DNA of 40,440 nucleotides from Candidatus Kapaibacterium sp. (lineage in GTDB: Bacteria > Bacteroidota > Ignavibacteria > Kapaibacteriales > UBA4661). This document shows, one piece after another, positions 18,612-28,730 of the stretch (position 1 is its first letter; each line of letters begins with the position of its first letter). Made by a program: the position numbers and the translations under genes. A model generated the notes under the pieces. That model was given only the letters and a program-made list of their open reading frames with translations, was not told the DNA's origin and ran no database searches. The stretch lies in assembly GCA_025358765.1 (NCBI GenBank), contig JANYIG010000042.1, positions 1-40,440 on the forward strand, written 5' to 3'.

Positions 18612-18854
18612 ATGGGCACAATGACAAACGCTGCTTTTGCTTGGTTGGCTGCCGGTCTTGGTGCCGGTATCGCCGTGATTGGTGCTGGTATCGGTATTGG
18701 TCAACTCGTAGCTGCTGCACTTGAAGCTGCCAGCCGCCAGCCGGAATCCGCTGGCGATTTGCGTACGACGATGATTATCGGTGCTGCTCTTATTGAGGGC
18801 GTGGCACTGATTGCGCTTATTATCTGCTTCCTTCTGGCATTCAAGGTCGCATAA
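18612..18854 (+). CDS. atpE: F0F1 ATP synthase subunit c
   Basis: AGLGAGIAVIGAGIGIGQLVAAALEAASRQPESAGDLRTTMIIGAALIEGVALIALII. Confidence 0.95.
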   Translation: MGTMTNAAFAWLAAGLGAGIAVIGAGIGIGQLVAAALEAASRQPESAGDLRTTMIIGAALIEGVALIALIICFLLAFKVA

Positions 18855-18869
18855 GTGTACGACAGAACG

Positions 18870-18910
18870 GGATGTGCTTCTGGCAAATGATTGTTTGTGG
18901 AAGCACATCC
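18870..18910 (+). other. Stable hairpin in atpE-atpF intergenic region (attenuator/processing candidate)
   Basis: GGATGTGCTTC (18870-18880) / GAAGCACATCC (18900-18910), perfect 11-bp inverted repeat, 19-nt loop, followed by TTTATT. Confidence 0.7.
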
Positions 18911-19030
18911 TTTATTCGTGATTGAGCAGTATATTGATTGTGAACGTTGGTTGTCGGCTATTCTCTACGTTTGCCATAAATCCGAAATCCGTAACTCGAA
19001 ATTTTCAGACATTATTTTCAGACATTCATT

Positions 19031-19525
19031 ATGGATGGTTTTTTAAGCGTTTCGCCGGGCGTAATGATTTGGACGCTCATCAATTTTATCGTGTTCATGC
19101 TCGTGCTGGCAAAATTTGCATGGAAGCCCCTTATTGGCTCACTCTCCGAGCGTGAACATGCGATTCAGGATGCGATTTCACGTGCTGAAGATGCAAACCT
19201 GCGAGCACAGCAAATCTTGAAAGAAAACGAAGAAAAGATGGCGAAATCCCAACAAGAGATGATGGAAATTGTCCGTGAAGGACGTACTCAGGCTCAAGCA
19301 CAAATTCAAAAAGCGTTAGACGAGGCAGAACTCGTCAAAAAAGCGAAGCTCGCGGAAGCAACGGCGGAAATCCAGCGCGAACGTGACGTGGCGATGCAAT
19401 CCCTTCGCACAGAGGTCTCGAATCTTGTGGTCATGGCAACCGAAAAAATCCTCAAAGAGAAGGTGGACGCTGTTCAACAAAAGAAAGTTGTAGATGCGTA
19501 TATTGACGAAATTCAGAAAAATTGA
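19031..19525 (+). CDS. atpF: F0F1 ATP synthase subunit b
   Basis: SVSPGVMIWTLINFIVFMLVLAKFAWKPLIGSLSEREHAIQDAI followed by long charged helix. Confidence 0.95.
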   Translation: MDGFLSVSPGVMIWTLINFIVFMLVLAKFAWKPLIGSLSEREHAIQDAISRAEDANLRAQQILKENEEKMAKSQQEMMEIVREGRTQAQAQIQKALDEAELVKKAKLAEATAEIQRERDVAMQSLRTEVSNLVVMATEKILKEKVDAVQQKKVVDAYIDEIQKN

Positions 19526-19626
19526 CGGAATTCTATTGATAACACGATGTTATTTCGTTGTGAAGATACTACGGAAACGAGCAGTTTGTAATTTGGACAT
19601 GTTTCATTTGTAATTGAACTCTGATT

Positions 19627-20181
19627 ATGCGACAATCTCGCGTTGCCTCGCGCTATGCTTCGGCGCTTTATGAACAAGCACATCTCGAAAAAAATATTGA
19701 TGCTGTCATTGCTGATGTGCGTACTTTAAAGGCAATGATTGCTGAATCACGTGATTTAGCTTTGTTTTTCCAAAGCCCTGTGATTAAATCTGAGCAGAAG
19801 GCGATTACGATAAAAAAATTATTCGAGAAATCCAGCATTTCACCGCTTCTGCGAAACTTTGTGCTTCTGCTTGTGAAAAAGGGGCGTGAAAACGATATTC
19901 AGCAAATAATAGAAGCGTTTGAAGATATTTACAACGCTCAGAATGGTTTTGTACCAGTACATGTAACCTCAGCGTTCGTAATGGACACTCAGCAGCAAGA
20001 AAAACTACTTAAGAAAATTGAAGCCACAACGGGCAAAAAACCTATTGCAACGTACACCGTCAATAACAGCCTTATTGGGGGGTTCACCGTACAAATTGGT
20101 GATAGTATAACAGACGGAAGCATTCGTCACCAGTTGGATGTACTAAAAATACGTTTGAATGAAGGCGCGATGAGCAATTGA
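19627..20181 (+). CDS. atpH: F0F1 ATP synthase subunit delta
   Basis: SRVASRYASALYEQAHLEKNID...LFFQSPVIKSEQKAITIKKLF...ATYTVNNSLIGGFTVQIGDSITDGSIRHQLDVLKIRL. Confidence 0.93.
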   Translation: MRQSRVASRYASALYEQAHLEKNIDAVIADVRTLKAMIAESRDLALFFQSPVIKSEQKAITIKKLFEKSSISPLLRNFVLLLVKKGRENDIQQIIEAFEDIYNAQNGFVPVHVTSAFVMDTQQQEKLLKKIEATTGKKPIATYTVNNSLIGGFTVQIGDSITDGSIRHQLDVLKIRLNEGAMSN

Positions 20182-20375
20182 TGGAGTTTTGATCTGTTTG
20201 TTTTGAATTTGTGCGTATCAAGTGGGTATATCCCTTTGTAGCCAAATAAGGTCAATGTTGTAATCCAAATCTTCTCTAAAACAGTCCTGTTGTTCTTTGT
20301 ATTCAGATAATTAATCATGCAAAAGACTTTACCATCACGTGTTTACGCTTTTTTTATAGCCTTACGGGGAATGTC

Positions 20376-20888
20376 ATGAAACGCTCTGTGAAAGGGTTAC
20401 TCCTCCTTTTTGTTGTCGCTTTTTGCTGCCTTGCCTTAATTGAGAGCAATGCACAAGATATGCCTGTGCCGCCGCTTATTCAGTCGCGGTATTTCAAGAA
20501 AGTATTCGCCTATAATAAATCATTGCCCAAAGACGGCATTAAAATCGTTGTTGTATATACCGACGCTTCGGCAAACATGAAAGATGATATGGTGGAGGCA
20601 TTTAGTGCTGTCGGCATGAATGCATCAGCCGTTAAAGTTGGACAATTAGCAGCTGGCGGCGTAGGTGCAAACGTAATTTACGTGCTACCGGGTGTGGATA
20701 TCAAACCAGTCAAAGAATTTTGCCGCACCAATTCTATTATGTCGGCAACGGGCTTTCCCAAATGGGTCAAGGATGGGGATATTTCGGTCGGCATTGATGC
20801 CGTCAATGATGTACCCAAAGTTATTATTAACACAGACCGACTGAAAACAGAAAAACAGGACGCAGCAGATCTGATGCGCCTTCGGTAA
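20376..20888 (+). CDS. Secreted YfiR/DUF4154-like protein inserted in the atp operon
   Basis: Signal peptide ending SNAQ; C-terminal SATGFPKWVKDGDISVGIDAVNDVPKVIINTDRLKTEKQDAADLMRLR resembles YfiR-like (DUF4154) C-terminus; by-eye similarity only. Confidence 0.55.
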   Translation: MKRSVKGLLLLFVVAFCCLALIESNAQDMPVPPLIQSRYFKKVFAYNKSLPKDGIKIVVVYTDASANMKDDMVEAFSAVGMNASAVKVGQLAAGGVGANVIYVLPGVDIKPVKEFCRTNSIMSATGFPKWVKDGDISVGIDAVNDVPKVIINTDRLKTEKQDAADLMRLR

Positions 20889-20989
20889 TGTTTTTTGTTT
20901 ATCCCGGCGGCGGCTTCAAAAACAATACAATCAAACAGTAGAACTATAACGTTAATATAATTTTATCATCAAACCAAAGGTATGTACCC

Positions 20990-22549
20990 ATGACAGCAAT
21001 TCGCCCTGATGAAATTTCGGCGATTTTACGCCAACAGCTTTCCGGTTTTGAAAAAGAAGTTGACACCTACGATGTTGGCACCGTGCTTCAAGTCGGTGAT
21101 GGTGTTTCACGTGTATATGGTCTTTCTAAAGCAATGGCATCAGAGCTTCTTGAGTTCCCGAACGGCGTTGTCGGAATGGCGCTGAACCTCGAAGAAGATA
21201 ATATTGGTGCAGTTCTTTTCGGCGATGACCGTTTAGTAAAAGAAGGCGATACCGTAAAGCGTACTGGTCGCGTCGCGTCGGTGCCTGTGGGCGAAGAATT
21301 GCTTGGTCGTGTTGTAAATCCGCTTGGCGTTGCGATTGACGGTGGCGCTCCGGTTGACACTAAAGGCAAATTTCTTCCACTTGAGCGCAAGGCTCCGGGT
21401 GTTATTGCCCGTCAGCCCGTAACGCAACCTCTTCAAACAGGCTTAAAAGCTATTGATGCTCTGATTCCAATTGGTCGCGGGCAGCGTGAGCTTATCATCG
21501 GCGACCGTCAAACGGGTAAAACGACCGTTGCTCTGGATGCCATTATTAACCAGAAATACACACATACACCAGAGGCAAAAGCACGTGGTATTGAGCCTGT
21601 ATTCTGCATCTACGTAGCTGTTGGTCAAAAAGCCTCGACCGTTGCTAACGTACTCGGCACGCTGAAAGAGCAAGGCGCAATGGCATACACGATTATTGTT
21701 GCCGCGAACGCCGCCGACCCAGCACCGCTTCAGTTCATCGCTCCATACGCTGGTACAGCAATGGGTGAGTTCTTCCGCGACAATGGTCGTCATGCGCTTG
21801 TGATTTATGATGACTTGTCCAAACAAGCCGCTGCATATCGTCAAGTCTCGCTACTTTTGCGCCGTCCACCCGGACGCGAAGCATATCCGGGCGATGTATT
21901 TTACCTGCACAGCCGCCTTCTGGAGCGTGCCGCAAAGATGTCGAAGGAGCTTGGTGGAGGTTCTTTAACCGCTCTTCCGGTTATTGAGACGCAAGCAGGC
22001 GACATCTCGGCATACATCCCGACAAACGTTATTTCCATTACCGACGGTCAGATTTTTGTTGAATCAAATCTTTTTAATGCAAATGTTCGTCCAGCGTTGA
22101 ACGTAGGTATTTCGGTATCTCGTGTGGGCGGGAATGCACAAATCAAGGCGATGAAAAAAGTGGCTGGTCCGCTGAAGCTGGAACAAGCGGCGTACCGCGC
22201 ACTTGAGGCATTTGCACGATTTGGCTCCGACCTTGATAAATCTACGCAGCAGCAGTTACGGCGCGGTGAACGATTGACAGAAATTATGAAACAGAATCAA
22301 TACTCGCCCATTCCTGTGGAAAAGCAAGTCGCAATCATCTACGCAGCGACAAATGCGTATCTGGATGAATTGCCTGTGAGTGCAATAAAACGTTATGAAG
22401 CGGAATTGTTCGAGCGCCTTGAACTGCGGCACAAAGACCTCCTCAATGCAATTGCGGATAAAAAAGAATTGACAGACGAGATTGTACAGCAATTAAAATC
22501 GGTCTTAAATGACTTCACCGCGGCGTTCAAGGCAACAGTGAAAGCGTAA
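20990..22549 (+). CDS. atpA: F0F1 ATP synthase subunit alpha
   Basis: [85 protein letters not shown]. Confidence 0.98.
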   Translation: MTAIRPDEISAILRQQLSGFEKEVDTYDVGTVLQVGDGVSRVYGLSKAMASELLEFPNGVVGMALNLEEDNIGAVLFGDDRLVKEGDTVKRTGRVASVPVGEELLGRVVNPLGVAIDGGAPVDTKGKFLPLERKAPGVIARQPVTQPLQTGLKAIDALIPIGRGQRELIIGDRQTGKTTVALDAIINQKYTHTPEAKARGIEPVFCIYVAVGQKASTVANVLGTLKEQGAMAYTIIVAANAADPAPLQFIAPYAGTAMGEFFRDNGRHALVIYDDLSKQAAAYRQVSLLLRRPPGREAYPGDVFYLHSRLLERAAKMSKELGGGSLTALPVIETQAGDISAYIPTNVISITDGQIFVESNLFNANVRPALNVGISVSRVGGNAQIKAMKKVAGPLKLEQAAYRALEAFARFGSDLDKSTQQQLRRGERLTEIMKQNQYSPIPVEKQVAIIYAATNAYLDELPVSAIKRYEAELFERLELRHKDLLNAIADKKELTDEIVQQLKSVLNDFTAAFKATVKA

Positions 22550-22612
22550 GTTGCTCTTGTGCGGGCAACTTCTCTACGCAAGAGTCAACCAACGTTCTAT
22601 GATAAATATGCT

Positions 22613-23578
22613 ATGATAGTCGTCACCGGCGGAGCAGGATTCATCGGCAGTTGTTTGGTTAAGGAACTCAACAATCGAGGAATCACGGATATTCTGATTG
22701 TTGACCGATTAGGAACCTCAATAAAATGGAAAAACCTCGTTGAGAAGCGTTTTGCCGACGTAGTGCATAAATCAGAGTTTCGCAAAAGATTACTTGCTGG
22801 GGTTTATGGTGCTGAGATTGAGGCGATTATTCATCTTGGTGCATGTAGTGCAACCACAGAATCGGATGCGGATTATCTCCTCGACAATAACTACGAGTAC
22901 AGCAAAGATGTTGCGATATACGCCGAAGCACGAAATATTCGTTTCATCTATGCGAGCAGTGCTGCTACATATGGCGCGGGCGAAGAGGGTTATTCCGATA
23001 CGGTCTTCGATACGCTCCATCCGCTGAATATGTATGGCTATTCCAAGCATATTTTTGATCAGTGGGTGCTACGAAATGGCTTAGATGCCCGATTTGTTGG
23101 TATTAAATTCTTTAATGTTTTTGGTCCGAACGAATATCACAAGGGTGATATGGCAAGCCTTGTTTTTAAAGCATACCACCAAATCACACAAACAGGTAAA
23201 CTCCGGCTTTTTAAGTCGTATAAACCTGAATATGCCGATGGCGAGCAACAGCGGGATTTCGTCTATGTGAATGACACGACAGGCATTATGGCAGATATGC
23301 TAAAGTATGGCGAAGTAACGGGCATCTTCAACATGGGTACGGGTAAAGCACGTTCTTGGAACGACCTCGCACACGCCGTCTTTACTGCAATGGGACGCAC
23401 GGCAACCATTGAATATATCGAAATGCCCGAAACCCTGCGCGGACAGTATCAATACTTCACGCAGGCAACGATGGCAAAACTCCAGCAGACACGAATTTTT
23501 AAGCCGTTTACGGAGCTTGAGGACTCTGTTCGAGATTATGTGCAGAACTACCTTGTGAACGATATAAAGCATTACTGA
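22613..23578 (+). CDS. hldD: ADP-L-glycero-D-manno-heptose-6-epimerase
   Basis: [99 protein letters not shown]; start placed at the internal ATG. Confidence 0.92.
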   Translation: MIVVTGGAGFIGSCLVKELNNRGITDILIVDRLGTSIKWKNLVEKRFADVVHKSEFRKRLLAGVYGAEIEAIIHLGACSATTESDADYLLDNNYEYSKDVAIYAEARNIRFIYASSAATYGAGEEGYSDTVFDTLHPLNMYGYSKHIFDQWVLRNGLDARFVGIKFFNVFGPNEYHKGDMASLVFKAYHQITQTGKLRLFKSYKPEYADGEQQRDFVYVNDTTGIMADMLKYGEVTGIFNMGTGKARSWNDLAHAVFTAMGRTATIEYIEMPETLRGQYQYFTQATMAKLQQTRIFKPFTELEDSVRDYVQNYLVNDIKHY

Positions 23579-23609
23579 ACTCGTGGCCAAACACGCTCTG
23601 AAGGTATTT

Positions 23610-23999
23610 ATGGAACGCAAACGCATTGCTACAGGCACAAAATGGGAATCCATCGTTGGATATTCTCGAGCAGTAAGAGTCGGAAACTATGTTCATGTGA
23701 CGGGTACGACAGCAACCGACTATGCGACAGGCGCTATCGTTGGCATTGGCGATCCGTACACTCAAACGGTACAGGCTATTAAGAATATTCGATTTGCATT
23801 AGAGCAAGCTGGAGCAAGCCTTGCAGACGTGGTACGAACGCGCATCTATGTGATAAACATTGATGATTGGGAAAAAATTGGCAAAGCGCATGGTGAGTTT
23901 TTCAAGAACATTCTACCTGCAACGACTATGGTGGAGGTCCGTCGTTTGATAGACCCGCAGATGCTGGTAGAAATCGAAGCCGATGCTGTTGTTGACTGA
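23610..23999 (+). CDS. Rid family (YjgF/RidA-like) protein
   Basis: [14 protein letters not shown]..., [72 protein letters not shown]. Confidence 0.88.
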   Translation: MERKRIATGTKWESIVGYSRAVRVGNYVHVTGTTATDYATGAIVGIGDPYTQTVQAIKNIRFALEQAGASLADVVRTRIYVINIDDWEKIGKAHGEFFKNILPATTMVEVRRLIDPQMLVEIEADAVVD

Positions 24000-24075
24000 C
24001 TCCCGAGTTATCAAACCCCGAACTAAAAGATTTATACCAAGAGATTTATACTTTCATATTACTCCAGATTGAAGC

Positions 24076-24957
24076 ATGGCAACACTACGTGACATTCGTA
24101 AGCGCATCGCCGCCGTCAAAAACATCGCAAAGATTACGTCTGCTATGAAGATGGTGGCAGTAGCAAAGATGCGTCGTGCACAGAATAATATTATTGCTGC
24201 ACGTCCATACTCGGATAAACTTTCCAGCATGATATCGTTGCTTGCAGTGGGTTCAGACACCACAGACAGCCCATTTTTTGAGAACCGTAGCACCGTTAAA
24301 AATATAGGCGTGATTGTAGTCAGCGCTGATAGGGGTTTGTGTGGTGGTTTTAATGCGAATATCATGCGAACAACAATGAACCACGTCCGAGCATTAAACA
24401 ATGAATATCCGAGCGCAACCGTACATTTGATTCTTGTGGGCAAGCGTGCTACGGATTTTTTCGGCAGACGCGACTATCATATTGCAGATAAATTTCCGGG
24501 AGTGTTTGGAAAATTAATATTTACCAGCGCTCAATCTATTGCTCGTATTGCGGCGGATGGTTTTTTAGATGGAACCTTTGATAAGGTACAACTTATTGGC
24601 AATGAATTTCGATCTATTGTAAGACAAGAAGTGATGGTACACGACTTCCTTCCAATCCTACCACCAGAACCCACACAAACATCCGAAAAATATGTAACAG
24701 ATTATATTTATGAGCCGTCAAAGGACGAAATTTTGCATAACTTGCTTCCGAAACATTTGAATACGCAGGTCTGGAGAGCGCTTTTGGAATCGAACGCAGC
24801 AGAGCAAGCGGCACGCATGATGGCAATGGAAAATGCAACGCGCAACGCACAGGAGTTGAATCGTTCGCTGACGCTCAAATATAATAACTTGCGCCAAGCT
24901 GCGATTACGAAGGAAATTCTGGAAGTTGTGGGTGGTGCAGAAGCTCTGAATAAATAA
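24076..24957 (+). CDS. atpG: F0F1 ATP synthase subunit gamma
   Basis: ATLRDIRKRIAAVKNIAKITSAMKMVAVAKMRRAQ, VVSADRGLCGGFNANI, C-terminal RNAQELNRSLTLKYNNLRQAAITKEILEVVGGAEAL. Confidence 0.96.
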   Translation: MATLRDIRKRIAAVKNIAKITSAMKMVAVAKMRRAQNNIIAARPYSDKLSSMISLLAVGSDTTDSPFFENRSTVKNIGVIVVSADRGLCGGFNANIMRTTMNHVRALNNEYPSATVHLILVGKRATDFFGRRDYHIADKFPGVFGKLIFTSAQSIARIAADGFLDGTFDKVQLIGNEFRSIVRQEVMVHDFLPILPPEPTQTSEKYVTDYIYEPSKDEILHNLLPKHLNTQVWRALLESNAAEQAARMMAMENATRNAQELNRSLTLKYNNLRQAAITKEILEVVGGAEALNK

Positions 24958-24965
24958 TAAAAATG

Positions 24966-24996
24966 TTGGTTTTTTCACAGAATTTTGCTAACTTTG
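24966..24996 (+). promoter_or_regulatory. Candidate tRNA-Thr promoter: TTGG-N19-TAACTTTG
   Basis: TTGG at 24966-24969, 19-nt spacer, TAACTTTG (TAnnTTTG) at 24989-24996, 20 bp before the tRNA 5' end. Confidence 0.55.
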
Positions 24997-25015
24997 TAGC
25001 TCGAAAAAATCATAA

Positions 25016-25090
25016 GCCACTTTAGCTCAGCGGTAGAGCAACGGTTTTGTAAACCGTCGGTCGTTGGTTCAATTCCGACAAGTGGCTCCA
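25016..25090 (+). tRNA. tRNA-Thr(TGT), CCA encoded
   Basis: Cloverleaf: acceptor GCCACTT/AAGTGGC, D stem GCTC/GAGC, anticodon stem ACGGT/ACCGT with loop TTTGTAA (anticodon TGT), T arm GTTGG TTCAATT CCGAC, 3' TCCA. Confidence 0.97.
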
Positions 25091-25114
25091 AAAGCATACG
25101 CTTAGAAAAGTTAA

Positions 25115-25150
25115 AACCCATTACGCTAATCCTGTAATGGGTTTTTGTTT
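25115..25150 (+). terminator. Rho-independent terminator after tRNA-Thr
   Basis: AACCCATTAC / GTAATGGGTT 10-bp stem followed by TTTGTTTTT. Confidence 0.85.
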
Positions 25151-25194
25151 TTAACGTAATTTAGGAATACTAACTCTGCGGAGGGTTAAACGAC

Positions 25195-25226
25195 GAGTGG
25201 TCGAAAATTTACATTTTCGACCACTC
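25195..25226. repeat. Perfect 14-bp inverted repeat with 4-nt loop between convergent transcription units
   Basis: GAGTGGTCGAAAAT ttac ATTTTCGACCACTC; no adjacent T-tract on either strand. Confidence 0.9.
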
Positions 25227-25260
25227 TAATAACTCTTAGATCTGAATACGATTGCTACAT

Positions 25261-25611
25261 CTACATTGCCTTCGCTTCTAATTTTTGCATTTGCTCAGGC
25301 GAGAGCGCATTGCTCTCCGTTATCGCTCGCAAGATTTCCCACGAATAAATGCCCGTATCGTGTCCGTCGCCCCATTCCGCCTGAAGAGCGTAATTGCCAA
25401 CCGTTTTAAGACTCGCAAGTTCATACATTCCGGGTTTCATCACCGTCAAACCGCCAAAATATGTGGTTCCCATGATATTTTCGCCTTTGCACATCGCACA
25501 TGGACATTCATCACGAAACGATTGCATTGTTATCGTGGACGAAAAACCGTCCGACCACTCCGTAGCAAGTAAATACGGCTTCGGACGATGAATCTTTATA
25601 GGAATGAGCAT
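25261..25611 (-). CDS. DUF971 domain protein
   Basis: LLATEWSDGFSSTITMQSFRDECPCAMCKGE, GNYALQAEWGDGHDTGIYSWEILRAI is typical DUF971. Confidence 0.88.
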   Translation of the reverse strand: MLIPIKIHRPKPYLLATEWSDGFSSTITMQSFRDECPCAMCKGENIMGTTYFGGLTVMKPGMYELASLKTVGNYALQAEWGDGHDTGIYSWEILRAITESNALSPEQMQKLEAKAM

Positions 25612-25626
25612 TAGAGAAAAACCTCC

Positions 25627-27465
25627 TTACGCTTCGGATGGTGCCAAGGAGCGCTTGCGCTGACGATTGCGCTCCGTTGCATCAAGGATACGCTTGCGAA
25701 TACGGATGTTGATAGGCGTTACTTCGAGCAATTCGTCATCGGCGATGAACTCAATGTATTGCTCCAAACTCAGTTGACGCGGCGTATCAAGTCGCACACT
25801 ACCGTCGGAACCGCTCGCACGCATGTTTGTCAGGTGTTTCATGCGGCAAGGATTTACAACCAAATCGTCTTCGCGGGAGTTTTCGCCCACTACCATTCCC
25901 TCATAGATATCCACACCAGGTCCGAGGAAGAGTACACCACGTTCCTGCACCATTTCAAGCGCATAACCCGTTGCCGGACCGCTTTCCATCGAAATAAGTG
26001 AACCCCGTGAACGAGTGTCAAACTCGCCTTTGAAGTTGTCGTAGCCATGAAAAATGCTATTCAAAATGCCTTCACCACGTGTCGCTGTCAAAAACTCCGT
26101 GCGGAAACCGATAAGACCGCGTGCCGGAACAATGAATTCCGCACGAACAGAATCGCTGGTCGGAACCATGTCAAGCATTTCGGCTTTGCGTCTTCCCAAA
26201 AGTTCAATCACTGTTCCCACTTGTGCTTGTGACACATCCACAACTACGTGTTCCATCGGCTCTAACAAACCGCCACCGTCATTACGTTTATAGAGTACCT
26301 CAGGTTTGGAAACTGCAAATTCGTAGCCTTCGCGGCGCATGGTCTCAATCAAAATCGCTAGTTGCAATTCGCCACGACCGGAAACTTTGAAAATATCCGG
26401 CACATCGGTGTCTTCCACGCGAAGCGCAATATTCGTGCGGACTTCGCGGTAAAGCCGTTCGCGGAGTTTTGGTGTGGTCACAAATTTACCTTCGCGTCCG
26501 GCAAATGGCGACGTGTTCACACAAAAATTCATTGCAAGCGTTGGCTCGTCAATATTCACGTAAGGGATTGGTTCTGGAGCGGTTGGGTCGGTAATGGTGT
26601 TACCGATATACACGTTCTCGAAGCCGGAAAGCGCAATCAAATCACCTGCTTCAGCTAAATCAACTTCTTTACGGCTGTTACCTTCAAAGACGTACAGTTT
26701 TGTGATACGGTTATTTTCCGACGTTCCGTCAGGATTGATAAGCGTTACAGCATCACCCACTTTCACCCGACCGCGATGAATGCGACCAATGGCAATACGA
26801 CCAACATAATCGTTCCATGAGAGTGCGGCAATAATCATTTGAAACGGAGCATCCATATCCACTGGCGGCGGCGGGATTACACTTGCAATCGTTTCAAAGA
26901 GTGGCTCGAGCGATGTGCTTTCTTCGTCGAGTGAACGCTTTGCTATACCTTGTTTGGCAATCGCGTAAACAACAGGGAAATCAAGCTGTTCATAGTCTGC
27001 GCCAAGATTGATAAACAATTGCATAACTTCGTCCAACACTTCGTCAGCACGAGCATCGGAGCGATCAATCTTGTTGATAACTACAATCGGTTTGAGACCC
27101 ATCGAAAGTGCTTTTTTCAACACGAATCGTGTTTGCGGAAGAGGACCTTCTGCTGCATCCACAAGCAACAATACACCGTCCACCATCGAAAGGACGCGCT
27201 CGACTTCGCCACCAAAATCGGAGTGGCCGGGAGTGTCGAGAATGTTGATTTTAAGGTCTTTCCAGCGAACAGCGGCATTTTTTGCCAAAATGGTGATGCC
27301 TTTTTCACGTTCCAAATCGTTGGAGTCCATCACGCGCTCCGCCACAACCTGATTGTCGCGGAAAGTGCCGGATTGGCGAAGAAGATGGTCAACCAACGTC
27401 GTTTTGCCGTGGTCAACGTGGGCAATAATTGCTATATTGCGTATCTTTGAGTTAACAGAGGTCAT
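25627..27465 (-). CDS. typA: Translational GTPase TypA/BipA
   Basis: [97 protein letters not shown]. Confidence 0.97.
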   Translation of the reverse strand: MTSVNSKIRNIAIIAHVDHGKTTLVDHLLRQSGTFRDNQVVAERVMDSNDLEREKGITILAKNAAVRWKDLKINILDTPGHSDFGGEVERVLSMVDGVLLLVDAAEGPLPQTRFVLKKALSMGLKPIVVINKIDRSDARADEVLDEVMQLFINLGADYEQLDFPVVYAIAKQGIAKRSLDEESTSLEPLFETIASVIPPPPVDMDAPFQMIIAALSWNDYVGRIAIGRIHRGRVKVGDAVTLINPDGTSENNRITKLYVFEGNSRKEVDLAEAGDLIALSGFENVYIGNTITDPTAPEPIPYVNIDEPTLAMNFCVNTSPFAGREGKFVTTPKLRERLYREVRTNIALRVEDTDVPDIFKVSGRGELQLAILIETMRREGYEFAVSKPEVLYKRNDGGGLLEPMEHVVVDVSQAQVGTVIELLGRRKAEMLDMVPTSDSVRAEFIVPARGLIGFRTEFLTATRGEGILNSIFHGYDNFKGEFDTRSRGSLISMESGPATGYALEMVQERGVLFLGPGVDIYEGMVVGENSREDDLVVNPCRMKHLTNMRASGSDGSVRLDTPRQLSLEQYIEFIADDELLEVTPINIRIRKRILDATERNRQRKRSLAPSEA

Positions 27466-27701
27466 ACAAAGAAAAAAAAATGATACAAGTGTGAGAGAGG
27501 TGAAAAGTGAGAAATTTCGGCTTTTAGATTTATGCTTCTCGAGCAGATAGACGTATGGAAAGTATATTACTTGTGTGTGTTACGCTTTTGTAATGTATCG
27601 GCGAATTTTCAAGTATAGTCTCCAATGAGCCTGTCTCACAGCACTCCCTCACGATTTCACAGTAAAAGATTACTAAAATACGAAATTTTTTCATTCTGAC
27701 C

Positions 27702-28730
27702 ATGCCTAAAGAAGTGACTCATTGGTTGATTGCCCATGCAACAGCCGACGACCTCCGCAAAAAGAGCGAGTGGTCAGAGTGGTTTGCCACCGAATTTACC
27801 CCCGAAGCGGCGTATTTGGGTGCGTCATTCCACGATGTGCTGTATTATGTTCCACAGAAAAAAGGGTTTCGACCATTTTCTGATATTGCCGATTGTTTAC
27901 ACGGTTCGCGTGGCGAAGATACGTTGGATATTGTTCGTTTGTTAATTCGGGAGTGCATCGAACATCCGGCAAACAACGCTCTTCGTTCGTTTTTGCTCGG
28001 CGTTATAACACATATTTGTGCGGACATTGCTTTTCATCCATTTATTTACTGGGCTTCGGGCAATTGGCACGGAAAAGGGTTATTCGCCGCTCAGCGCCAT
28101 CATCGTGCGTTGGAATCGCTTATTGATTTACATTTCTGTGGGTTTCTGGATTTGGGCGGTCATTGCCCCTCGTGGAATCAATGGTCGCTTTCCGACTTCT
28201 ATTCTGCAACGGAAGCGCCCTTGACTGAAATACTACCGATGCTTGTCCGTCAACCGTATTTTGACCATTGGCGGGATTTGGGCGATATTCAACTTGTGCA
28301 TGTCGTGCAGCGCGGCTATCGGAACCTTGCCACAGCACGATGGTGGTGTGAAAACCGCTTTGCAAACCGCCTGATGGCTCCATTAGAATCGTATTTGTCG
28401 CCCCGAATGCAGACATTTATAGCATTACGTTATGGATACGAGATGCAACAACCCCTGCGCGACATGGCAAACGCACTTCACTATGAGCATCCGATCACTG
28501 GTGAAGCACACAATGCCACATTAGAAGAGATGTTTCAAAAGGCGGTTCAGACATCTGCTACGCTCTTTGCCCAAATACAGTACGCAATCGCCCTCCAACG
28601 CCCTGCACACTTGACAGAACAGGGCTTGTCACTTGAAGTTGGTCTTGCACATACGCCAGCTACAGCAATGACGCATTTTGCCGCCGAGCCGTTTCCCATG
28701 CTCTACCACTCAACTCTTATTCGACCATGA
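27702..28730 (+). CDS. Zinc-dependent phospholipase C domain-like protein
   Basis: MPKEVTHWLIAHATADDLR...AAYLGASFHDVLYY...LLGVITHICADIAFHPFIYWASG with His/Asp-rich zinc-site pattern. Confidence 0.7.
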   Translation: MPKEVTHWLIAHATADDLRKKSEWSEWFATEFTPEAAYLGASFHDVLYYVPQKKGFRPFSDIADCLHGSRGEDTLDIVRLLIRECIEHPANNALRSFLLGVITHICADIAFHPFIYWASGNWHGKGLFAAQRHHRALESLIDLHFCGFLDLGGHCPSWNQWSLSDFYSATEAPLTEILPMLVRQPYFDHWRDLGDIQLVHVVQRGYRNLATARWWCENRFANRLMAPLESYLSPRMQTFIALRYGYEMQQPLRDMANALHYEHPITGEAHNATLEEMFQKAVQTSATLFAQIQYAIALQRPAHLTEQGLSLEVGLAHTPATAMTHFAAEPFPMLYHSTLIRP

